Shown here piece after piece: positions 56,627 to 64,000 of a DNA stretch of 64,000 nt (positions are counted from its first letter, which is position 1; each line of letters starts with the position of its first letter). This stretch comes from Enhydrobacter aerosaccus (GTDB taxonomy: Bacteria; Pseudomonadota; Alphaproteobacteria; Reyranellales; Reyranellaceae). The stretch spans positions 620,001-684,000 of the forward strand of contig NZ_FUWJ01000001.1 of NCBI RefSeq assembly GCF_900167455.1, given 5' to 3'. Made by a program: the position numbers and the translations under genes. The notes below the pieces were generated by a model, which did not search any database, was not told the DNA's origin, and saw nothing but the letters and a program-made list of their open reading frames with translations.

Positions 56627-58804
56627 ATGCGTCGGCTCTTGAAGTGGAGCACCTGGCGGCGCGGCGGCAACAATGCCGCCGAGACGTCCATGATCGTCGC
56701 CGTGGCCGCGCTGGCGGTGCCGTTGCTCCTGTTTGTCGGCGCCAGCTGGATCGCCTACGGCGACAATCAGCGCGAAGCGGACGAGCGCATGACGCGCACG
56801 CTCGATCTCCTCTACAACAACGTTCGCGCCACCTTCGACAGCAATCAGCTGGTGATCGCCAACGTGATCGGCCAGCTCGACGATTACGCGTCCGAGGCCG
56901 ACATCAGGAGCAATGCGGAAAAAATCCATGAAAGGATGAACCGCCTGGTCGAGAGCCTGCCTCAGGTCGAGAATGTCTGGGTCCTGGATGCGGCCGGCAA
57001 CGCCCTGGTATCCGCGAAGATCTATCCGCTGCCGGCGGGACTCAACTTCGCGGACCGCGCGTACTTCAGGACGCTGCGCGATGGCTCCTCGACGCGCACG
57101 ATCAGCCAGGTCCTGCGCGGCCGCCTGAAGGACATCGACTATTTCGATGTGGCCCAGCGGTGGCGGAGTCCCGACGGCCATTTCGATGGCGTGATCGCCG
57201 TGTCGATCCGGCTGTCCTACTTCGTGGACCAGTTCAAGCGCGCATCCGATTCCCCGTTGTCGACGGCGTCCCTGGTGCGTGACGATGGCACGTTCCTGGC
57301 CCGCTATCCCGATCCCCCGCTGATACGACAGCTCGGGCCGGATAGCGGTTTCATGCAGGAGATCCAGAGGCATCCGGAGCAGGGGCGCTACACGACGCAG
57401 AGCTCCGGCTCGGACAGCGTCGCGCGGTTTTTCGTCTATCGGCGCTTGCCCGATCTGCCGCTCTATGTCCTGCACGGCTATGCCTTGGAGACGATCCGTG
57501 CGACCTGGATCGGGCGCATGGGCCTGCATCTGATCTTCGGCGTGCCGGCGACCTTGGCTCTTTTCTTCCTGGCGCTGCTCGCTTCGCGCCGCGCCGTGCA
57601 GCAAAGCCAGACGCTCGACCAGTTGCACGAGGAGCAGGCGCGCCGGCAGCTCGCCGAGGAAAGCCTGCGCCAGTCTCAGAAGATGAACGCCGTCGGACAG
57701 CTCACGGCGGGTATCGCTCACGATTTCAACAATCTCCTCACCGGCATCGGCGGTGCCCTGGAAATGATCGGCCGTCGCCTGCCCGATCCGGCGCCGGAGA
57801 TCGCGCGCTTCCTCGAGTTGGCGCGCAGCGGCGTGATGCGGGCCGCGACATTGACGCAGCGGCTTCTCGCCTTTTCCCGCCAGCAGCCGCTGCAGATCGA
57901 GGCCATCGACGCCAACCGCGTGGTGTCCGGCATGTCGGAGCTGCTGCGCCGGACACTGGGCGAGAAAATCAGCATCGAGACCATCCTGGCCGGCGGGCTA
58001 TGGCGGGCGAAGGCCGACGCGGCGCAGCTCGAGGCGGCGATCCTGAACCTGGCCATCAATGGCCGCGATGCGATGCCCGATGGTGGGACCCTGACCATCG
58101 AGACCGCCAATGCGCATCTCGACGACGGCTATGCCGCCGCCAATGTCGAAGTGTCACCTGGCCAGTATGTGCTGATCGCCGTGTCCGACACCGGCAGCGG
58201 CATGGACGGCGACACCATCACGCGGGCCTTCGAGCCGTTCTTCACCACCAAGCAGCGTGGGCAGGGCACGGGCCTGGGGCTCAGCATGACCTTCGGTTAC
58301 ATCAAGCAGGTGGGCGGCCATCTCAAGATCTACAGCGAGATCGGACACGGCACGACGGTGAAGCTCTACCTGCCGCGCGCCATGGCCGAGATGCAGGCCG
58401 CGATCGAGCCGGTTGCCCAACCGGCCACCGCTGTCGGCGGCGGCCCTGTCGTTCTGGTGGTCGAGGACGATCCGGCGGTGCGCGATTTCGCGGTCGCCGC
58501 CTGCCGCGAGGTGGGTTGCACGGTCTACCAGGCCGCGAATGGCGAGGAAGCGCTGGCGGTTCTGGCAGTGCGCCAGGAGATCGACCTGCTGTTCACCGAC
58601 ATCGGCCTGCCGGGCGAGATGAACGGGCGCCAGATGGCGGAGCATGCGATCGAGCGCCGGCCGACGCTCAAGGTGCTGTACACGACCGGATACACCGCCA
58701 ATGCTATCGTGCATCACGGCGTGCTCGATGCCGGCGTCAATTTCATCGGCAAGCCATTCTCCGTCGCCGCCTTGGCGGCCAAGATCAGGAGCATGGGCTT
58801 CTGA
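56627..58804 (+). CDS. Hybrid sensor histidine kinase
   Basis: A 725-residue kinase. Two membrane spans (about residues 22-44 and 298-320) enclose a periplasmic double-Cache-like sensor (DNQREADERMTRTLDLLYNN, ADRAYFRTLRDG, AVSIRLSYFVDQF). HisKA has His365 (AGIAHDFNNLLTG), the HATPase has NLAINGRDAMPDGG and GQGTGLGLSMTFG, and a C-terminal REC has Asp658 (LLFTDIGLPG). The NNLLTG form and attached receiver place it with alphaproteobacterial HWE-unrelated hybrid kinases that feed phosphorelays. It is next to a single-domain receiver. The signal is unknown. Confidence 0.93.
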   Translation: MRRLLKWSTWRRGGNNAAETSMIVAVAALAVPLLLFVGASWIAYGDNQREADERMTRTLDLLYNNVRATFDSNQLVIANVIGQLDDYASEADIRSNAEKIHERMNRLVESLPQVENVWVLDAAGNALVSAKIYPLPAGLNFADRAYFRTLRDGSSTRTISQVLRGRLKDIDYFDVAQRWRSPDGHFDGVIAVSIRLSYFVDQFKRASDSPLSTASLVRDDGTFLARYPDPPLIRQLGPDSGFMQEIQRHPEQGRYTTQSSGSDSVARFFVYRRLPDLPLYVLHGYALETIRATWIGRMGLHLIFGVPATLALFFLALLASRRAVQQSQTLDQLHEEQARRQLAEESLRQSQKMNAVGQLTAGIAHDFNNLLTGIGGALEMIGRRLPDPAPEIARFLELARSGVMRAATLTQRLLAFSRQQPLQIEAIDANRVVSGMSELLRRTLGEKISIETILAGGLWRAKADAAQLEAAILNLAINGRDAMPDGGTLTIETANAHLDDGYAAANVEVSPGQYVLIAVSDTGSGMDGDTITRAFEPFFTTKQRGQGTGLGLSMTFGYIKQVGGHLKIYSEIGHGTTVKLYLPRAMAEMQAAIEPVAQPATAVGGGPVVLVVEDDPAVRDFAVAACREVGCTVYQAANGEEALAVLAVRQEIDLLFTDIGLPGEMNGRQMAEHAIERRPTLKVLYTTGYTANAIVHHGVLDAGVNFIGKPFSVAALAAKIRSMGF

Positions 58805-58862
58805 GCGGAATTGCGGCGGTATCGCGCTTGCCCTGACGCCACCGCAAGCTAATTTGCAGGCG

Positions 58863-59769
58863 ATGACTGCCTCGCCGCCACCGACGGATCGCATCCTGCG
58901 GGCGATCCTCTCCACGATCGTGGCGATGACCTGCTTCGCGATCCTGAATTCCATGTCCAAGACGCTGTCGACCTCCGGCTATCCGGTGATCGAGGTGATC
59001 TGGGCGCGTTACCTGTTCGCCTTCGTCTTCATGCTGGCGATGTTCCTGCCGCGCAACGGCATGGGGCTGTTCACCATCCGGCGTCTGGAGACGCAGATCG
59101 TGCGCGGCCTGCTGCTGTTCTTCTCCTCGTACTTCTATTTCCACGGCGTGGTCTATCTGCCGCTGGCCACGGCCGCCTCGATCTCGCTCTCCAGCCCGAT
59201 CATCGTCACCGCCCTGTCGTCCCGGCTGCTGGGCGAGCCGGTGGGCGGGCGGCGCTGGGCAGCGGTGTGCGTGGGCTTCGTCGGCGCCCTCATCGTCGTG
59301 CGGCCGGGCCACGCCGACTTCGACTGGCATGTGCTGTGGATCGTGGCCAGCACGGGTTGCAGCGCCTTCTACCAGATCTTTTCGCGCCGCTATGGCCAGA
59401 CCGAGCGACCGGACGCCTCGGCGACGGTGGCGACCATCGTCGGCACGGTCGCGGCCACGCCGTTCGTGCCGTTCGACTGGGTGGCGCCGACCTCGCTGTG
59501 GGATCTCGGCCTGTTCATCGGCATGGGGCATCATGGCCGGGACCGGCCACTATTTCCTGACCATCGCCTACAGCCAGGCACCGGCCGCCGTGGTCTCGCC
59601 CTTCAACTACACACAGCTGATCGGCGCGGCGATCCTGGGCTTCCTGGTCTTCCACGAGAGCCCGGACCTCTGGACCTGGGTCGGAGCGGCCGTGATCATC
59701 GGCTCCGGCCTCTATATCGGCTACCGCGAGCGCGTCCGCTACCGCCGCACGGTCAGCGCGTCGTCGTAA
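58863..59769 (+). pseudogene. EamA/DMT-family transporter with a frameshift
   Basis: A ten-helix drug/metabolite transporter split by one extra G. From ATG 58863 the frame reads well through two EamA repeats to GLFIGMG at about 59526. A run of four G (59525-59528) then throws the frame off; dropping one G gives GIMAGTGHYFLTIAYSQAPA and the second-repeat end GAAVIIGSGLYIGYRER to a stop at 59769, for about 301 residues. The change could be a real inactivating mutation, phase variation at a very short tract, or a sequencing error. The 3' end overlaps the convergent dctM end by 17 bp. Confidence 0.85.
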
Positions 59770-61105
59770 TCACCGCATCCGGCAGCCACAGGGCGATGCC
59801 GGGGGCGAAGCACAGCACCACGATCGCCAGCGCCATCAGCACGACGAACGGCATCACGCCCCAGATCACGTCCCCGAGCGGGATGTCGGGGGCGATGTTC
59901 TTGATGACGAAGATGTTGAGCCCGACCGGCGGATGGATCAGCCCCATCTCCATGACGATGGTCATGACGACGCCGAACCACACCAGATCGAAGCCCGCGG
60001 CGCGCAGCGGCGGCAGGATGATCGGCGCCGTCATCAGGATGATCGATACCGGCGGCAGGAAGAAGCCCAGCACCACGACCAGCACCAGGATGGCCGCCAG
60101 CAGCACCCAGCGCGACAGGTGCTGGGCGACGATCCACTCGGCCACCGACTGGCTGATGTGCAGGTAGCTCATCACGTAGGAATAGAAGAGCGACATGCCG
60201 ATGATCATCATCAGCATGGTCGATTCGCGGATCGTGTTGACGAAGATCGGCTCGAGCTGCCGCGGACGCCAGGTGTTGTAGATCGCGGCGATCAGCAGCA
60301 GCGCCAGGATGGCGCCGAGGCCGGCCGTTTCCGACGGCGTGGCGAAGCCGCCATAGAGCGCGATCATCACGCCGGTCAGCAGGATCACGAACGGCAGGAC
60401 GCGGGGCAGGGCGCCGAACTTCTGGCTGAGTGTATAGCGCTCCTTGTCCAACAGAACCGAGTGTGCGCCGCCTTTCGCATGGGTGGCATGGGCCTTGCGC
60501 GCCTCGCTGGAATAGCGCCAGGCGGCGTAGAGCGCGAACAGCACGACCAGTAGCAGTGCCGGGCCGATGCCGGCCAGGAACAGCTTGCCCAGCGATTGCT
60601 CCGACGCCACCGCGTACAGGATCATGGTGATCGAGGGCGGCAGCAGGATGCCGAGGGTGCCGCCGGCGGCGATCAGGCCGGCCGCGAAGCCGCCCGGATA
60701 GCCGCGCTTGCGCATCTCGGGAATGCCGGCCGAGCCGATCGCCGAGCAGGTGGCGGGGCTGGAGCCCGCCATGGCAGCAAACAGCGCGCAGGCGAAGATG
60801 TTGGCGATGCCGAGACCGCCGGGGATGCGGCTCATCCAGACATGCAGGGCCGAATAGAGATCGCGTCCCGCCGGCGAACGGCCGATCGCGGCGCCCTTGA
60901 GGATGAAGAGCGGGATCGACAGCAGGGTGATCGCCGACATCTCCTCGTAGACGTTCTGCGTCACCGTATCGAGGGCCGCCGGCGGCATGAAGAAGATCAT
61001 GAAAACGGTCGCCACCAGCCCCAGCGAGAAGGCGATGGGCATGCCAGAGAACATGACAAGCAGCGTGAAGCCTCCGTAGAGGAGGCCGATCTCGAGGGTA
61101 GTCAT
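59753..61105 (-). CDS. TRAP transporter large permease subunit (DctM)
   Basis: A 450-residue membrane protein with about twelve spans, of usual DctM length. The SIPLFILKGAAIGRSPAG and AGSSPATCSAIGSAGIPEM blocks and the RRGYPGGFAAGLIAAGGTLGILLPPS block are family hallmarks. Its ATG overlaps the dctQ stop (ATGA). It completes a dctP-dctQ-dctM operon transcribed leftwards from 62585. Confidence 0.94.
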   Translation of the reverse strand: MTTLEIGLLYGGFTLLVMFSGMPIAFSLGLVATVFMIFFMPPAALDTVTQNVYEEMSAITLLSIPLFILKGAAIGRSPAGRDLYSALHVWMSRIPGGLGIANIFACALFAAMAGSSPATCSAIGSAGIPEMRKRGYPGGFAAGLIAAGGTLGILLPPSITMILYAVASEQSLGKLFLAGIGPALLLVVLFALYAAWRYSSEARKAHATHAKGGAHSVLLDKERYTLSQKFGALPRVLPFVILLTGVMIALYGGFATPSETAGLGAILALLLIAAIYNTWRPRQLEPIFVNTIRESTMLMMIIGMSLFYSYVMSYLHISQSVAEWIVAQHLSRWVLLAAILVLVVVLGFFLPPVSIILMTAPIILPPLRAAGFDLVWFGVVMTIVMEMGLIHPPVGLNIFVIKNIAPDIPLGDVIWGVMPFVVLMALAIVVLCFAPGIALWLPDAVITTTR

Positions 61106-61563
61106 GGACGCTGGAAGGCCTGGACGAGGATCTGCACGGTGAGGAGGGTCATGCCGACGGACATGGCAAGATAGGGAATCCACAAGGGCGGCGCCCAGGC
61201 GGTGGCGCTGACATAGCCTTCGCTCCAGGCCTCGTGGAGCAGGGTCCAGGATTTCCAGGCGAAGAAGGCGCAGAAGGCGGCGCTGAGGAGGTCGACGACG
61301 AAGAGGCGCAAGCGGTTGGCCTTGGGCGACAGGACGCTGGCCAGGGCCTCGATGCCGATATGGCCGCGCTGGGAATGGACCCAGGCTGCCGACAGGAACG
61401 TCATGCCGATCAGCAGGAAGACGGAGAACTCGTCCTGCCAGTCGGTCGGCTCGGGCGAGAAATAGCGCAGGACGACACTGTAGGTCAGAACACAGGCTGC
61501 GACGACCAGGGCGACCGCCGAGAAGAAGACGATCGCCCTGTTGAGGAGAGTAAGAGCTTTCAC
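61102..61563 (-). CDS. TRAP transporter small permease subunit (DctQ)
   Basis: A 153-residue four-helix subunit with the family block LRYFSPEPTDWQDEFSVFLL and a cytoplasmic HIGIEAL motif. The start is GTG 61563, overlapping the dctP stop (GTGA), and the stop overlaps dctM. It links the receptor to the large permease. Confidence 0.92.
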   Translation of the reverse strand: MKALTLLNRAIVFFSAVALVVAACVLTYSVVLRYFSPEPTDWQDEFSVFLLIGMTFLSAAWVHSQRGHIGIEALASVLSPKANRLRLFVVDLLSAAFCAFFAWKSWTLLHEAWSEGYVSATAWAPPLWIPYLAMSVGMTLLTVQILVQAFQRP

Positions 61564-62585
61564 GAAACTTGCTGGCTGAGCTTCAGGAATTCGGCGTTGC
61601 TGGCGGACTTGTCGGCGTATTCCTTCCAGCTGGTATTGAGCGCCACGGCCTTCCACTTGTCGGCTTGGGCCTGGTCGAGCTCGAATATCTTGGCGCCGGC
61701 CTTCTCGTAGACGCGCACGACCTCGTCGTCGTCGGCCTTGGCCTTGTCGAGGCCGAACTTCTCGAGCGAGGCGCCGACCTCCATGATCGCCGTCTGCTGG
61801 TCCTTGGGCAGCGAGTCGAACACCTGCTTGGACATCAGCAGCGGCTCGAACACGAAGAAGAAGCCCTTCTTGCGGAACGAGGTGAGGGTCTTGGCGATCT
61901 CCTCGAGGCGGAAGGAGATCAGACTGGTGGACGTGGTCATGGCGACGTCCATGGTACCCGTCTGCATCGCCGCATAGAGCTCGTTGGACGGCATGCTGAC
62001 GACCGAGGCGCCGGCGCCCTTCAGCATCAGGTCCATCTCGCGGCTGCCGCCGCGCACCTTCAGGCCCTTGACGTCGTCCGGCACCAGGATCGGCTTGCTG
62101 CGGCTGGCGACGCCGCCGGCCTGCCACAGCCAGGTAACGAGGATAGCGCCCTTTTCGGCCAGCAGCGCCGTCAGCTTCTTGCCGATCTCGGCATTCTTCC
62201 AGGCATAGCCCTGCTCGTAGGACGTCACGACGCCCGGCATGAAGCCGATATTGTATTCGCTGACCTCGCCGCCGGCGTAGTTCAGGGGATAGAGCGTCAT
62301 GTCGAGGGCGCCGCGGCGGATCGCGGAATATTGCGCGAGCGTCTTCACCAGCGAGGAGTTGGGATAGACCTCGGCGGTCAGCGCGCCATTGGTGCGCTTG
62401 GCGATCTCGGCGGCGAAGCGGCGGCACAGCTGGTCGCGGAAATCGCCGCTGTCGATCGTCCCGCCCGGGAACTGATGGGAGATCTTGAGCTGCTTGGCTT
62501 CGGCGCGGGCCGTGCCGGCGATCCAGGGAGCGGCCAGCGGCGCGGCGGCCGCGCCGGCAAGAAGCCGGCGGCGAGAGATGGTCAT
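61560..62585 (-). CDS. TRAP transporter substrate-binding protein (DctP)
   Basis: A 341-residue periplasmic receptor with a twin-arginine-like leader (SRRRLLAGAAAAPLAA, cleaved after ARA). The mature part has KISHQFPGGTIDSGDFRDQ, NGALTAEVYPNSSL and SMPSNELYAAMQTGTMDVAMTT, typical of the DctP family, with the conserved Arg in VRGGSREMD. It is of a different subgroup from the three receptors at 8-12 kb. GGAGGAG precedes the ATG. The promoter may use TTGACA at 62662-62657 (minus strand), with only a weak -10. Confidence 0.93.
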   Translation of the reverse strand: MTISRRRLLAGAAAAPLAAPWIAGTARAEAKQLKISHQFPGGTIDSGDFRDQLCRRFAAEIAKRTNGALTAEVYPNSSLVKTLAQYSAIRRGALDMTLYPLNYAGGEVSEYNIGFMPGVVTSYEQGYAWKNAEIGKKLTALLAEKGAILVTWLWQAGGVASRSKPILVPDDVKGLKVRGGSREMDLMLKGAGASVVSMPSNELYAAMQTGTMDVAMTTSTSLISFRLEEIAKTLTSFRKKGFFFVFEPLLMSKQVFDSLPKDQQTAIMEVGASLEKFGLDKAKADDDEVVRVYEKAGAKIFELDQAQADKWKAVALNTSWKEYADKSASNAEFLKLSQQVS

Positions 62586-62696
62586 CGAGCGTTCTCCTCC
62601 GAATTCCATTTTGAGACGATTTTGTCGGGGCCGGATAGGCAATATCCGCCCGCTGATGTCAACTCGAATGAAGTTTCCGCGCACCGGGCCTGCGAA

Positions 62697-62725
62697 CAAG
62701 TTTTGATCAATTGGCCAAGTTTTGA
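62697..62725 (+). promoter_or_regulatory. Direct repeat upstream of a sigma-54 promoter
   Basis: CAAGTTTTGA occurs at 62697-62706 and again at 62716-62725, exactly 19 bp apart, about two helical turns. The palindromes TTGATCAA and TTGGCCAA lie in and between the repeats. The pair is about 85-113 bp before the predicted sigma-54 start, the usual distance for an enhancer-binding activator, and is also upstream of the leftward TRAP operon. Confidence 0.65.
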
Positions 62726-62782
62726 GCGTGTGCGCTGCAGCATGCCGAGCACTGCCGTCGCCGGGGTCCGCCGCGGCAGCAC

Positions 62783-62798
62783 TGGCATACGCCTTGCA
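62783..62798 (+). promoter_or_regulatory. Sigma-54 promoter of the NMT1-type receptor gene
   Basis: TGGCAT, five bases, TTGCA gives the -24/-12 pattern with correct spacing; only the sixth base of the -24 box (T for C) departs from consensus. The start of transcription should be near 62810, leaving a leader of about 150 nt before ATG 62964. With the promoter at 35850 this is the second sigma-54 site in the window, again before an uptake gene. Confidence 0.75.
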
Positions 62799-62963
62799 CC
62801 ATTTCCGGTCAGCGCAGGCCGCTTCGCGGTCTCTTCGGTTGGCGTGCCGGGGTTTCGGGGGACCGCCGCTTGCGGTGGTCGGGGAAGGACTATCCGCGTT
62901 CGACGAGCGTCATTCCGTTTCGATTCTTAACTTTCGCAATCGATGATCGAGGAGGCAGCACCC

Positions 62964-64000
62964 ATGTGTGAACGAATTGGCTGTACCCATTTTCCCAAGC
63001 TTCAGGGGCTGGACCTGTCCGGGGCTGCGATCCGTTCGCGCCGCGCCTTCCTGAAGGGAGCTGCGGCGGCGACCACGATCACCATGGCCGCCGGACCTGG
63101 CATGCTGCTGGGCGGGCCGGCCCATGCCGCCAGCGGCCAGATCAAGAGCACGCACGGCTCGGGCTTCTGCAATCTCAACATCTTCCTCGCGCACGCCCGG
63201 CAGTACGCCAAGAAGGACGGCGTCGAGCTCGACTTCATCAACACGCCGACCTCGGCCGAGATGGTGACCTTCCTCGGCATGGGACAGGTCGATGTCGGCC
63301 TGATGCCCTACACCAGCTTCATGGCCCTCTACGATGCCGGCGCGCCGGTGAAGATCGTCGCCGGCGGCGGCATCCAGGGCTGCGCGATCGTGGCCCAGCC
63401 CGGCCTCGATACGCCGGAGAAGCTCAAGGGCAAGACGCTCGGCACCTTCCAGCTCGATACGCTGGAAGTGATGCCCTACGACTATCTCAAGAAGAACGGC
63501 ATCTCGTTCAAGGACGTGAAGGTCCGCTACATGGGCAACACGCCGGAGGCGGTCGAGGCCTTCAAGGCCGGCGCGCTCGACTGGATCTGCACCATCGAGC
63601 CCTATGCGTCGGCGCTCGTGAACGACGTCAAGGGCGCCAAGATGCTGACCGACGGCACCGACCTCTACGGGCCGGGCTACACCGATTGCGTGCTGGCGGC
63701 GCGCGCCAGCATCACCAAGGACAATCCGGCTGGTCTCAAGGCCATCATCAAAGCGATGATGCAGGCGCAGTACGATGCCGAGACCGATCCCGACGGTGCG
63801 CTGAAGGAGCTGGTCGGCAAGTACTACAAGACCTCGATGGAGAACGCGAAGATCGCCAAGGGCAAGCAGCCCGCCGTGGTCGACGCGCGCAGCCAGACCA
63901 AGTTCATCCTCGAGCGCACCGACAGCGTGATGGAGATGGGCTACATCAAGAAGAAGCCGGGGCCCGACGCCATCGACTGGACGCTCCTCGAGGAAGTCAT
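62964..64000 (+). CDS. NMT1/SsuA-type ABC substrate-binding protein (partial, runs off the end)
   Basis: A periplasmic receptor of the nitrate/taurine/thiamine-precursor family, 345 codons present. The leader is unusually long: MCERIGCTHFPKLQGLDLSG precedes a twin-arginine motif (SRRAFLKGAAAAT, about residues 29-41), with cleavage after HAA. The mature part has NIFLAHARQYAKKDGVELDF, GMGQVDVGLMPYTSF and KGKTLGTFQLDTLEVMPYDY, typical of NMT1 proteins. GGAGG lies nine bases before the ATG. The permease and ATPase genes are expected just beyond the window. The sigma-54 promoter suggests a nitrogen-containing ligand. Confidence 0.9.
   Translation, partial: MCERIGCTHFPKLQGLDLSGAAIRSRRAFLKGAAAATTITMAAGPGMLLGGPAHAASGQIKSTHGSGFCNLNIFLAHARQYAKKDGVELDFINTPTSAEMVTFLGMGQVDVGLMPYTSFMALYDAGAPVKIVAGGGIQGCAIVAQPGLDTPEKLKGKTLGTFQLDTLEVMPYDYLKKNGISFKDVKVRYMGNTPEAVEAFKAGALDWICTIEPYASALVNDVKGAKMLTDGTDLYGPGYTDCVLAARASITKDNPAGLKAIIKAMMQAQYDAETDPDGALKELVGKYYKTSMENAKIAKGKQPAVVDARSQTKFILERTDSVMEMGYIKKKPGPDAIDWTLLEEV

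Overview
The window is a GC-rich stretch of an alphaproteobacterial chromosome. Three things point there: the core order (end of an unidentified gene)-pdxJ-acpS-lepB-rnc-era-recO, the dnaX-ybaB-recR cluster with a small SRP RNA just upstream of dnaX, and an arginyl/leucyl-tRNA-protein transferase (bpt). The large load of TRAP and ABC uptake systems suits an oligotrophic soil or freshwater bacterium. The genus cannot be fixed from sequence alone; a Rhodospirillales/Reyranella-like or Hyphomicrobiales-like lineage is a guess.

Layout. 1-8.4 kb: housekeeping operon (pdxJ, acpS, a signal-peptidase-like protein whose nucleophile is lost, lepB, rnc, era, recO), then parC and uppP. 8.4-14.3 kb: three tandem paralogous TRAP substrate-binding proteins, each closed by its own hairpin, converging on one dctM/dctQ pair. 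14.4-18.2 kb: bpt, recR, ybaB, dnaX and ffs on the minus strand. 18.4-22.5 kb: a DUF1330 protein, a DUF2891 protein, an MFS exporter with a divergent LysR regulator, and about 480 bp with no clear gene. 22.5-26.5 kb: a Tat-exported two-subunit molybdenum hydroxylase with a three-haem cytochrome c. 26.6-31.1 kb: dsbB with a small membrane partner, arylamine N-acetyltransferase, a secreted small protein, a Gfo/Idh/MocA oxidoreductase, a DUF5681-like pair and a 98-bp palindrome.

31.1-46 kb is the main catabolic island: ATP-dependent hydantoinase/oxoprolinase subunits (hyuB, hyuA), a polyamine-type ABC importer behind a near-perfect sigma-54 promoter, a cyanuric acid hydrolase/barbiturase-family enzyme in the same operon, a second Fe3+/2-aminoethylphosphonate-type ABC importer, and a divergent PuuE/polysaccharide-deacetylase-family hydrolase. 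Together they look like uptake and ring opening of cyclic amides or ureides under nitrogen control. Several palindromic repeat families are packed between these genes, including a 237-bp tandem unit that carries ghost copies of a HyuA C-terminus.

46.4-53.4 kb: an orphan beta-helix (tailspike-like) protein of lower GC, then an alanine/serine-glyoxylate aminotransferase divergent from a GntR regulator and a large FAD/FeS oxidase (glycolate or D-lactate type), with a GntR-type operator between them. 53.4-54.1 kb: a DUF559 nuclease gene bracketed by inverted copies of a dispersed palindrome. 54.1-58.8 kb: nudC, an Old Yellow Enzyme homologue, a lone receiver and a hybrid histidine kinase. 58.9-62.6 kb: a frameshifted EamA transporter and a complete TRAP operon (dctP-dctQ-dctM). 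62.6-64 kb: a second sigma-54 promoter with an upstream direct repeat, driving an NMT1/SsuA-type binding protein cut by the window end.

No tRNA, rRNA, CRISPR array or complete insertion sequence was seen.
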